Source of the DNA: Parietichytrium sp. I65-24A
Taxonomy: Eukaryota; Sar; Bigyra; Thraustochytrida; Thraustochytriidae
Assembly: GCA_012862575.1 (NCBI GenBank)
Contig: BLSF01000074.1
Span: forward strand, 1-64,000
DNA: 64,000 bases
Direction: 5' to 3'
The notes beneath the pieces were generated by a model that was not told the origin of the DNA, did no database searches, and worked only from the letters and a program-made list of their open reading frames with translations. This document shows positions 1-9,178 of this stretch, piece after piece; positions within the stretch are counted from its first letter, which is position 1; each line of letters begins with the position of its first letter. The translations under genes were made by a program, and so were the position numbers.

Positions 1-899
1 TAGACCTAGGCTACTCTAATCTCTAGTAGAGTAATTAGAGAATTAAATAAACCAGTCGATTTCGGAGCTTTTGTTCAATTGAAACACAAGTGTTAAAGAA
101 GTACTCAACGTGTCAAGAAGACCCTGTCGCGCGAAAGGGTCTCGGGCGGCCACCTCGAAATATAAAGAAACTGAATGGTCGTAGTCCGCAACTCATACAG
201 AAAAGAGCCTTACAGAGAACCCATGCTAGCTCCTCTCCACTCACGCTTTTTAATCTGGGAAATTCGGGAATTGACCCACTTCTGCGAAGTGCTAGTATGA
301 ATGAAAGGACAGAACAAGACCAATCCATGTTGAGCAGTGTTTCTCCCTTCCTTTGAGATATCGAGATGTAACGACAGCGTAAACCAAGAGTAAAAATATA
401 CAAGAACGAACAGAGGTAATCTGTGCTCGTCTCACAACAGGCTCGCGCGCTAATAGCTGGGAAGCAGTGGTAGAGGAAGCGTGCTCCGATCTTGAACGCC
501 TTTTGCTGTTCAGACCACGCGACGGCTGCAACTTAAAGCCTTCCTCCAACGAAGGGTCTCGCAAGCACTTCCAAAAGTTGATTCTCGCATACGTGATGTG
601 GAGTTGCTCCAAAGACTTTCCGCACATCGAGTTTCAAACAACGCCAAGCATTGCCAGTGCCCAAATTGGCCAGTATGGAGTAAAAACAAAGACGAGAAGA
701 AAACAATGGCAGACACGCCAGACCGCTCTTTCATGTATGGCCAGAACGTCACTTCACGTCCCGACCACAACTCGCCAACTCTCCTGTCGCAATCTGCTCA
801 AGCCTTTGCAGCAACGCTTCCGCCACCTCATTCGCGCTCCTCTCTACAGATCAAAACTTGCACCGCGATCCTCTGACCCGTTTCTCCGTCCAGCCCTCC

Positions 900-900
<1 letters not shown>

Positions 901-932
<32 letters not shown>
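901..932. repeat. (CGCA)n microsatellite
   Basis: Eight uninterrupted CGCA tetramers. It is read as spurious HART peptides in translated frames. Confidence 0.95.
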
Positions 933-933
<1 letters not shown>

Positions 934-1090
934 GCGACTGCCCTCGCCCCAGCCTCATCAAGAGCTCAAACGGCCTCCCGACCCACAGTCCCACTGCCGA
1001 GCGGGTCTCCACCAACAGTTTACGCGAGCAGCACACTCGACCTCCACTTCCACTTCCCACTTCCCACTTCCACTTCCACTTCCCACCAAA

Positions 1091-1162
1091 CACACCAACC
1101 ACACTGAGCACACCAACCACACTGAGCACACCAACCACACTGAGCACACCAAACACACTGAG
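1091..1162. repeat. 18-bp minisatellite, four copies
   Basis: Four head-to-tail copies of an 18-bp unit beginning CACACCAACC. The last copy has one substitution. Because 18 is a multiple of three, it creates periodic open frames on both strands that should not be taken as genes. Confidence 0.95.
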
Positions 1163-1216
1163 CGCGGACTGAGAGTGGCTTGCAAAGTCTCTCAGACATC
1201 TCAGACTCTCAACCTA

Positions 1217-1262
1217 TGCTCCTCTCTTCTCTCTTCTCTCTTCTCTTCTCTCTTGTCACTTC
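1217..1262. repeat. TCTCTTC pyrimidine-rich microsatellite
   Basis: Irregular (CTCTT)n tract. The strand is nearly pure pyrimidine over about 45 bases. Confidence 0.85.
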
Positions 1263-1516
1263 TCACTGAACAGCTCCACACATATACTTGTATCCGCTGA
1301 CTGAGAGTATAGTACAGTTGACCAGCAAGTCACCACGTGTACGCGTGCGCACACTTACGTACGTACATACTCCGCACACGCACGCACGTGCGCACTGCTT
1401 GCCGGTAAAGAACCGGGACGCTGGGGTACTCGGGTACTCGGGTACTCGAGCACCAGACGCCAGGCGACGCCTGAGGACAGTGGGCCTGACGCAAGTGTGC
1501 GTCTCTTGTCGTGTGT

Positions 1517-1554
1517 GTTTGTTTGTTTGTTTGTTTGTTTGTTTGTTTGTTTTG
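1517..1554. repeat. (GTTT)n microsatellite
   Basis: About nine GTTT tetramers, about 170 bases before the start codon of the 7TM gene, so probably in its promoter or 5' UTR. Confidence 0.9.
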
Positions 1555-1720
1555 TTAGTTGGTTTGTTTGTCGGTGCGGTTTCGAGCCTGCCAGCTAGCC
1601 AGCCGCGGTGGCTCGAGCTGGGTTGCCTGCAGGGAAGAGTGCTGTGGATTGACTGACGGCTTCGGACGGGCTCCAGGGGCGGTTGGTTGGGTTGGAAGAG
1701 AGGCTGGGGTGCGTGAAAAG

Positions 1721-3372
1721 ATGCAGAGTCGAGGGGCGCTCGTCAAGGCCGGAGTGGTTCTGGCGGCGCTGGTGCAGACGTGCTCGGCGAGCAGGTTCTT
1801 GGGGAACTTGACGCTTCATGGAGACTGGCACCTTATCACGCATTTTGTGTTCGCCGCATCAGGCGGTCATGTGGATGGACAGGTGTTTGTGGAGCACGAC
1901 GCGGCGCTGGTCATGTACGACTCGACCAAGGACAGCTGGCCTGCGCTGCAGAATGATCATAAAGTTTCGTGCGAGCAAGCCTCCAAGCTGGTCAAAGACA
2001 GTGGCTTCGCCAGACAAGTGCTGATGCTCCAGGGCGGCCGCGCCAACAAAGTACAGTTTCAGATCCCGAGCAGCGCCAAACATCCGTCCAGATGGTTCTT
2101 TGCACTGACGCGCTGCGCGCAAACCTCCGGGACAAGTTTTGAGAAGACCCGAACTGGCATACGGCGGTTAAGCTCAATGCACCCGTCCATGTCGGTGGTC
2201 TCCAGAGCACAGAAATATCATTCCGGTAGACTTCAGATGTACTCTGCGCATCGGTATTATTATCTTGGCCAAACAGTGCCTGCCGGCCAAGAAATAGGAG
2301 CAATTTGGCTGGATCTACACGTCCTGAGCCTCGAAAGCTCTGGCTGGACGAGCGAATTCCCTGCGGACGAGGCGCTCCTGTTGCCTGGAACGTTGCTGTT
2401 TCTTTTCCTCTTTCTAGGCGTTGGCGTCACTCTTGGTTTGGAGTTCACGCTATGGGTATCCAGGCCGCATTCGGCAGCGAAGATGACCACTCTCATTGCC
2501 TTCTATGTTGTTGCAGGAATTTGTGCATCGGAGTTTTTCTCGCTGCTCTTGAGCATGCTTGAACTCGTAAACTTTGGTAAGTGAATCGCAGTTGCGGCTT
2601 TTGGTCTCGGCTTTTGGGGAATTCTCTAACAAGTTTGTCCGGAACACTGAGCGCAGCCTCAAGGGGTGTAGAGCACATCGACTCCATCAGCTTTCTGCGC
2701 CTGATGAGTGTGTTTATTTCAGAGATATCACGCTTGGCGACTGTAATGTTTCTGGCACTCTTGTCCACCGGATGGATGATTCTAACGCCACGCTTGCAGG
2801 ACGCGGACTGCATGGCTCAGTTTGGCTGGATCCTTTTTGTGTTCTACTTTCTCGCTGTGTTGGGAAGCATTTTCTTCGTCAGCAGCCCCAATTTTACAGA
2901 TGAATATCATGGGATCTTGTGGGTCTTTGTGCTAGTTGCAGAGTCTACGATACTCTTATTCGGATTGGGTTACAGCGCGCATACGGTTGTTTTTTCCCAG
3001 TCACTCCGGCGAAAAGCTGCAGGATTGCAGGACTCAACTGGATTACAAAGGCAGGCAAGATTTCGCACAATGGTTTGTGTTGCAGGACTTTTGATATTCA
3101 TATTGGCTCAGGACTGGGTTCTTGCCCTCCTTTCGGGCACCATGGAAAGTTGGGCCACCATTGACTGGATCTTTGTAATTTCGACATCAGGCCATTTTCT
3201 GGTTTGTGCCACATTGGCCGTGCTATTCAGGCCATCTCGGCTCTATATTCTGCAACAAACAAGAGCCTCTGAACAAGAGGCGATGGCGTGGAAAGCTTCA
3301 GAGTATGGGGAAGATGAAGACGATATTGACTATGAAGGTATCAAGCCATTCATTTCGCGTGCCGAGCTTTGA
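1721..3372 (+). CDS. GPR180/TMEM145-family seven-transmembrane protein (two exons)
   Basis: Predicted 523-aa membrane protein from exons 1721-2576 and 2657-3372. Residues 1-22 look like a signal peptide. Residues about 25-215 form a lumenal domain with the family's opening pattern (tryptophan, then LITHFVF, then a short GHVDGQV segment). Seven hydrophobic segments follow at about 220-243, 255-280, 293-320, 340-360, 370-393, 423-444 and 453-475. The tail is acidic (EDEDDIDYEG). This order matches the GpcrRhopsn4 domain of human GPR180/TMEM145. The family's ligand and signalling are poorly known, so function is not assigned. ATG 1721 was chosen because it is the first ATG followed by a signal peptide; frame upstream is open but lacks ATG. 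Exon 1 ends in a one-base codon remainder and exon 2 supplies the other two bases, restoring TM3. Confidence 0.85.
2577..2656 (+). other. Spliceosomal intron in the 7TM gene
   Basis: Donor GTAAGT at 2577, branch-like CTCTAAC at 2624-2630, acceptor GCAG ending at 2656; 80 nt, phase 1. Two other AG sites (2632, 2671) also keep the frame, but the first lies too close to the branch site. The exact acceptor is therefore likely, not certain. Confidence 0.75.
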
Positions 3373-3622
3373 GTTCGCGCCATGCCAACGGTCAACCAAA
3401 CGGCGTCACGCGGAGGTTAACTCTTGCCCCCAACCATATTATTTCGCAGTCACCAAGCGATGCCATGGACATACGTTTTGGTATTACCATCCTGTTCATC
3501 TGCCTATGTACTTTTTTTTTAAATTAAGGAGGAAGAGAGAAAAACGAAGGTTTGTGTGTAGAGCACGCAAAAACAGAACTTGAATTTGACGATATATGTA
3601 CTACGATTGTGTCTGAACAAAA

Positions 3623-4794
3623 CTAGATTGCATCGAGTCCGGCAAATCCCCGCAACATTTCGAAAACAATCAACTGAAGCGTCGCCTGCGGCGCAAATCG
3701 AGACCTGCAACAACAACAAGTGAGAACGAGAAAATTACATCAATAAGAATACAAGGTTAGACGACAAACCTCGAGCGCAATAACAGTACGTAAAAAGTAG
3801 GACTTACCACTGTGAAGTCGGGGAGAGAAGACCGAGAACGCGACGTCAAGGCCAGGCCAAAAGAATGCGGTTAGAGAATCGCAGAATCGAAAAGCAATAG
3901 GACCAGCTGCGTGTAGCGACGCAGAACTTACGATTGGAATGAAGCCTCTGTACAGAGCCAATGGACCCTCGTTTTTGACAGTCTGCGTGAAGCAATCCAC
4001 AATGCCTTTGTAGACTTGCTGCTCTTGATTCATAAGCTGGGTCCGGAGAAAGTCAATAGGCGAGACTGTGATGGCCATGGCCAACCCTGCTCCGCAAGAG
4101 CTCACAAATTGCGTTTCTGTAGGTTGAACCCTGTCAGCTCAACGGTACTCTAGCTAGATAGACAATGGACAACGGAGGGGAATGCGAACTCCAGCCAAAT
4201 AGGTGAAAACGCTCAAACGAACTTACTCAAATCTTTGCGCGACCAACCTGTGCCAGTGACGACGTAACCCTTGATTTGATCGTAGCAAGCCATCTTGGTG
4301 CCATTAAGAACGCAGGCCCGAAGCGCGTTCGCTGTAATACCTCTGTAGAAACCAGTCAAGCCTCGGTCTACATACAATTTGCGGGCGACAACGCCGATAG
4401 GCTCTTTCTTTCCTTTGTTAGTGATCATGCGTGTCTTAAGCACATCAAACGGGTTACCAAGAAAACTGCCAATAACCCCGGCAGTGCTCCCGGCTGCGAA
4501 CTTGAGGTAGAACGGGGTGTTTGGTCCATCGTCTCCGTAAACCTTCTTGATCGGGCCGTACAAACCCAGTTTGAGCGACGTGTAGCTTGACTCGCGCAGC
4601 CACGCAGCTGAGATACCTTTATATAGTGCCCCAATCCCTTCAGACTTTACAAACTCGCCGATCTTGAACCCTGAAGCCACCTGCATCCGCGTCTTGACCG
4701 TGTCGATCGGGTGCGTGAAGTTGACTACGATCACCGCAGTGAGCCCAGCCAGCCCCATCTCTTGCACCAAACTGCCCGACTGACCTTCCCCCAT
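3623..4794 (-). CDS. Mitochondrial carrier (SLC25), UCP/dicarboxylate-like, four exons including a 2-nt exon
   Basis: Predicted 278-aa inner-membrane carrier. Exons on the minus strand: 4794-4227, 4116-3932, 3809-3808 and 3704-3623. All three carrier repeats carry a P-x-D/E signature: HPIDTVKTRMQ, NPFDVLKTRM and SPIDFLRTQL. The last exon encodes helix 6 with the motif RFAPQATLQL, and a stop at 3623-3625. Joining exon 2 (ends phase 0 after FIPI) to exon 4 needs exactly two extra bases. The TG at 3809-3808, flanked by CACAG and GTAAGT, supplies them and recreates the W-S-R-F-A-P start of helix 6. Without it the C-terminus shifts to an unrelated frame. Subfamily is uncertain: UCP-like or dicarboxylate/oxoglutarate-type, and the substrate cannot be read from sequence. 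It is divergent from SDA1, sharing a 1.7-kb spacer. Confidence 0.85.
3808..3809 (-). other. Candidate 2-nucleotide micro-exon (TG) of the SLC25 gene
   Basis: On the minus strand the two bases TG are preceded by a pyrimidine-rich acceptor (CTTCACAG, ending at 3810) and followed directly by a consensus donor (GTAAGT from 3807). The flanking introns are 122 nt (3931-3810) and 103 nt (3807-3705); each has its own GTAAGT donor and an internal CTAAC. The exon completes codon TGG (Trp) of the conserved sixth carrier helix. Confidence 0.7.
4117..4226 (-). other. First intron of the SLC25 gene
   Basis: Donor GTAAGT at 4226, acceptor CTACAG ending at 4117, 110 nt, phase 1. Splicing joins GATTTGA to AAACGCAA and gives an uninterrupted third carrier repeat (DLKTQFVSS then CGAGLAMA). 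Confidence 0.85.
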
Positions 4795-6536
4795 CGTGTC
4801 CTTCCTCTCAACTCAGAGCAATCTCCTTAACCTATTAAGCCTTCGCAGACCTTCAGGTCTTTTGGACTTTCAACCGTCCGACCTTCTCCGACCTTGGTGG
4901 CGACTTGGCACCGAGCTGCCCACTTGTGCACTTGCTTCGTCGACTGGACCGGGGGTGCTGCAAACACTCTCGCAAGACGTTGGCGCTGGCTGCCAAGTGC
5001 GTGTCGTCGACGGAGAGACTCTTTTCCACACCTTATTCTTCCTTCCCTCCCTTCCTTCCCTTCCGTGTGCCGAGTCCTTGTCCTTGTAGCAAAAGCGCCA
5101 ACTACTGACATCATGCGCTCGACTCAGAGAGCTCAGAGGCTCTCTTTCTTTCTATCTAACTAACTGCATCGTACAAACCTTGCCTCCTCGCTCTAGCGCT
5201 AGCCGCTGAGCTGTCTGAAACTGCAACCGCCTAGAGTACCGACACTACCGACACGGCGTTTCTTACGATGCGTATCTTGGATGAGTTGCATTAGTTGCAT
5301 GCCCAAGTGCGAAGTGCGAAAGGTCCCCCAAGATGCTTCTCAGTCAACACGAGCGTCTGAGCGAGAGATCGCAACAGATTGCAAGAAATTGTCGCTTCGG
5401 ACTTGGACGTCAAGGTTGCTATTCAAAAGGCATTGACATTGTCTATGCCAGCTTGATCGACCGCGGAGCTTGGCCATGTTCAACATGCTTATTCGTGTCA
5501 TCTGAACTGTCTATCAACACGCGGGTGTCAGCTTGGAGGGCCAGCAGCCACACTGATAAGACGCGGCGATGGATGACTGACGATTAACGATTGACGACAA
5601 GACGAATGATGATTGATGGCTCTGTGTGTTTGTGTGTTTGTGCGCTTGCTCGGACGAGTAGCTTATTGTGCGCGGTCTACCTGGAGCTACGAAATATGCG
5701 CAATGAAAGAGTGAAAGGGTGATGTTGGCGAAGCATGTGCTGGACTGGAGCGCATTGCTTTGCATTTCTTTGCTTGGAGAAGGGTTTCTTTGAGATTCAC
5801 TCACTCGACCGTGACGCGTGTACTCACTGTCAGTATCTGTCAGTACAGAAAGTTACCACGATGTGATGATATGTGATGTGCGTCTCGGTTGACACGGTGG
5901 GTTTTGCTGGCTTACGTTGCCACACTTTCTCACTACGTATCTCTCATTTTCCGTTCACCAACCAGATCCAAAACCCTCGCCAGCCTCCATGCAACTTCTC
6001 CAAAGAAGCTCCTTTTTGCTCCTCAAGTTCCTCAAGTTCTCCGGCGAGCTTCACTTTCGCTCCCTCTATGCACCCCCACATCCTCCCCTATACCAAGATA
6101 CGAGCTTAGTCTTCCCGTCAGAGGCATAATCCTTTTCTATCCCTTGCCATCCCTTTCCCGCATTCGGTCAACCCGGCACGGCCTTTAGACCACTCGATAG
6201 CGGGACCATACTGAGAACAGCGACCTGCTCGCGAACAAATGGAAGAGCGAGGAACGCCAACCCAATTGGGTGGTCTGCACTGTGCACACTCTCTCTCTCA
6301 TACTCTCTCTATCTCTCTCTCTCACTTTGCGTTGCGCGGGAGTGGAGCCTGAGGGAGCAAAAAGCAAAGCAACGCAAAGACGGAGCGTAGGAAGATTGCG
6401 CGAAGGGAAGCGACAGAAACGCAACGAGAGGCGAAGGAAGGAAGGAAGGTTCGTCGCAAGGGACAGAGGCACGCCAGGTAGGCCGGAGGTCGTGGAGTGG
6501 GGTACATAGAGTTGCCGTTGCGGGGCGTCCGGAAGG
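4795..6536. other. Divergent intergenic region between SLC25 and SDA1 genes
   Basis: No supported gene. It must hold the promoters of both divergent genes. Visible are a CCTTCC pyrimidine tract (about 5038-5062), a copy of the dispersed TACTCACTGTCAGTA motif (5819-5848), and a CTCTCT microsatellite (6286-6325) about 210 bases before the SDA1 start. Confidence 0.6.
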
Positions 6537-8936
6537 ATGTCGGGGCTAATGTTGCTGCAGAATAAGCTGAAACGGAACCCGGAGTCGTACAGAGCCGAGT
6601 TCCGTCAGCAGATGCGCAGCTTTGAGGCGCAGCTGTCCATCTTCGAGCTGTCGCCGCCAAAGGAGTCGAAGGCGTTCGGTCAGCTGGTGACATTCCTGTG
6701 CCACTGCGCGGATCTGTACCCGGAAGACAGCGCCAAGTTTGGCACCTCGCTGCTGCAGCTATTGGAAAAGGCGTACGAGGCGATGGACCCGGAGCTTAGG
6801 CGCACCTTGTTCCAGGGATTGGTGCTGTTGAGGAGCAAACAGATGGTCGACCCGGTGGTGCTCATCACGTTGTGCTTCTCGCTGTTCAGATGCCGCGACA
6901 AGGCGCTGCGGGAGCTCCTGTATTCGCACATTATCACCGACGTCCGCAACGTCAATCGCAAGGCGACGAATCAAAAGCTGAACAAATCCATTCAAAACGT
7001 CGTGTACAAAATGCTGGAGGAGCCGAACTCGATCGCGTCGAAAAAGTCCCTGCAGGTGATGGTAGACCTCTACAAACGCAGAGTGTGGATTGATGTTCGC
7101 ACAGTGAATGTAATCGCTTCTGCATGCCTTTCCAAACAACCAAAGCTAGTTGCAATCGCACTTCAGTTCTTCCTTGGAATCGACGAGAAAATCGACGCTC
7201 TCATGGAGGAGGAGGAGGAGGACCAAGTGGAAGAGAGCCTGGAGGCCACTACGGGCAAGTCTAAACAGAAGCTCGAGCGTGGGGCCCAAAAGTCGGCCCG
7301 TATCTTTGCAAAAAAGACGCGTGCTCGAATGAGAAAGACCTTGCGAGACACTAAAGCGCTGAAGAAAGCCCGCACTTCGCTCCGAGAGCTCTCTGAAGAC
7401 AAACGTGTGGCGGCGCCGCGATGGCCGGCCATTGAAATGCTAAACGATCCGCAGGGCTTTTCAGAGCAGCTGTTCAAGAAGCTTCGCAGCTCTGGGGACC
7501 ATTTCGAGGTGCGCATGATGATGATGAACCTCATCTCTCGAGTGATCGGGTACCACAAACTCTTGCTTTTGCCATTTTACAGTTTCTTGCAAAAGTACAT
7601 GCAGCCGCACCAGCGCAACGTCACAAACATCCTTGCCTTCCTCATCCAGGCTGCGCACGACCTCATTCCTCCAGAGGACCTTGAACCAGTTGTTAAACAC
7701 ATCGCCAACGGCTTTGTGAATGACCGCTCGGGCGCGGAAGTTATGGCTGTCGGTCTCAATACCCTCCGCGAGCTATTCACCAAAGTTCCTCTGCTCACTG
7801 CTGGAGAAGGCGCCGACGATCTTATCCAAGACCTCGTGGAGTACAAGTCGTACCGCAAAGATAAGAGTGTGGTCATGGCTGCGCGATCGCTCCTGAATGC
7901 GATGCGCGAGATTAATCCTGCCGCACTGCAGCGCAAGGAGCGCGGCAAGTACCACAATGCTACTGACGGTATCTCGGAATACGGTGCGCTCAAGGCTGCT
8001 CAAGGTGTTGACGGAGCAGAGCTGCTTCAGTATCTCGAGGAAGAAGCCAAACTGCTCGCTGGTTCTGACGATGAAAGTGAGGGCGACGAGGTGGATGAGG
8101 ACGGCGAAGATGAAGACGAGGAAATGGACGCAGAGGAGGAGGTCGACGAGAGCGATGGGGAGATGGGTGATGACCAGGGCTCGGGAGAGGATCAAGACGC
8201 GGAGGCAGTGGAGGATGACGAGGAAGCAGATAATCAAGACGAAAGGTCCGTCACTTCTTCCAAGAAGCGCATGGCCAAGGAAGACATTGATAAAAACGAG
8301 ACTTTGCTTGAAAAGGTCAAGAAGCGCAAGATCGATCAGACTGAACGAATTGATGCCAAGCGTCTCCTAACAGACGAGGATTTTACTCGCATTCGTAAGC
8401 TTAAGGCAAAACTGGAGAAAGAGAAGAGGGACCCAAGGGCCCGCCGAAAGCAGGAAAAGAAGAAGGAGGCTGCTGCTGCGCGCAATCATGTTCTCGAGCT
8501 TTTGCGCAAGAAGGGATATGAAGTGTCTGGAGACGCGGAGGAGAGCGAGTCTGACGACCCACTGGGTAGCGATCTTTCTTCCGACGAAGAAGAGGAGGAG
8601 GAGGCAGTGTTAAACGATGGCTCCGTTGACCCGAGCACCTTGGAGGGCATTGTCCGTCGCCGCCGCCGAGATTTGGCAGACCGCCTCGCCGCTGTGCACG
8701 AAGGTCGCAGAGGAGCTCATGAGAACGTTAGCAGTCGCTCTGGTGGTACCAACAACACCGAGAAACTCAAGAACAAATCCTACCTCATGGTTTCCAGAAG
8801 TGACCGTATCCGAAGGAAGACAAGAGTTTCGTTGCGCCAACAGCAGCACCAAGTGCGCCGCCATATCAAAAATCTCGAAAGGTCAAAGAAGACTGTACAA
8901 AAGATTTGCCGGAAATCAAACAAGACAAGGTCTTAG
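6537..8936 (+). CDS. SDA1: SDA1 homologue, 60S ribosome biogenesis and nuclear export
   Basis: Intronless 799-aa protein, close to yeast Sda1 and somewhat longer than human SDAD1. The N-terminal region (about 1-200) matches the SDA1 family: LLQNKLKRNPESY near the start, then helical repeats with LKRNPESYRAEF and LRSKQMVDP-type motifs. A basic segment lies around 235-290. An acidic run of Glu and Asp occupies about 510-580, followed by a Lys/Arg-rich region (about 590-660). A very basic C-terminus with RSDRIRRKTR and RSKKTVQKICRK suits a nucleolar protein. In yeast and humans this family acts in pre-60S maturation and export and in cell-cycle entry. ATG 6537 is the first in frame and the family homology begins there. 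It converges on the FHA gene with a 242-base gap. Confidence 0.93.
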   Translation: MSGLMLLQNKLKRNPESYRAEFRQQMRSFEAQLSIFELSPPKESKAFGQLVTFLCHCADLYPEDSAKFGTSLLQLLEKAYEAMDPELRRTLFQGLVLLRSKQMVDPVVLITLCFSLFRCRDKALRELLYSHIITDVRNVNRKATNQKLNKSIQNVVYKMLEEPNSIASKKSLQVMVDLYKRRVWIDVRTVNVIASACLSKQPKLVAIALQFFLGIDEKIDALMEEEEEDQVEESLEATTGKSKQKLERGAQKSARIFAKKTRARMRKTLRDTKALKKARTSLRELSEDKRVAAPRWPAIEMLNDPQGFSEQLFKKLRSSGDHFEVRMMMMNLISRVIGYHKLLLLPFYSFLQKYMQPHQRNVTNILAFLIQAAHDLIPPEDLEPVVKHIANGFVNDRSGAEVMAVGLNTLRELFTKVPLLTAGEGADDLIQDLVEYKSYRKDKSVVMAARSLLNAMREINPAALQRKERGKYHNATDGISEYGALKAAQGVDGAELLQYLEEEAKLLAGSDDESEGDEVDEDGEDEDEEMDAEEEVDESDGEMGDDQGSGEDQDAEAVEDDEEADNQDERSVTSSKKRMAKEDIDKNETLLEKVKKRKIDQTERIDAKRLLTDEDFTRIRKLKAKLEKEKRDPRARRKQEKKKEAAAARNHVLELLRKKGYEVSGDAEESESDDPLGSDLSSDEEEEEEAVLNDGSVDPSTLEGIVRRRRRDLADRLAAVHEGRRGAHENVSSRSGGTNNTEKLKNKSYLMVSRSDRIRRKTRVSLRQQQHQVRRHIKNLERSKKTVQKICRKSNKTRS

Positions 8937-9178
8937 TCGCTATCATCGGTACTTTCACCCCTCGGACGTGTTACTTGTGGTCACTGTCTACACTTCATTT
9001 TGGGCTGAATTGTCATTGTGTTTATTGTTTTGATTGTTAGCTAAAAAGAACAACGAAAATTTTAGACGACTTTGCTTGGAGACATCTAACTGCCCGAGGG
9101 CCAAAACTTTCTCGCCTCTGGATTCGACGAGGTGCATTCAGATACAGAAATAGCCAGATGACAGATAAATCGTCGTCT

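Larger units (their letters stand above)
1..1720. other. Repeat-rich intergenic spacer upstream of the first gene
   Basis: No convincing coding sequence. Open frames here have repeat-derived composition (His-Ala-Arg-Thr strings from a CGCA array) and no ATG-led conserved domain. The spacer opens with a TAG/CTAG-rich patch (about 1-55) like those upstream of several other genes in the window. It then holds four separate simple-repeat arrays, listed individually. The stretch from about 1560 to 1720 is the presumed promoter and 5' leader of the 7TM gene that follows. Confidence 0.6.

Noticed and set aside
1091-1162. Regular direct repeats considered as a CRISPR array
   Set aside because: The repeats are contiguous with no unique spacers, and the genome is clearly eukaryotic. 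It is a minisatellite.
467-1300. Long open frame (about 277 codons) before the first gene
   Set aside because: It runs through CGCA, 18-bp and CTCTT repeats, giving periodic low-complexity peptides, and matches no family.
3519-3719. Minus-strand frame directly extending the SLC25 exon 2 product without the micro-exon
   Set aside because: It loses the conserved sixth helix and reads low-complexity Phe/Cys sequence, so it is the shifted frame, not the real C-terminus.
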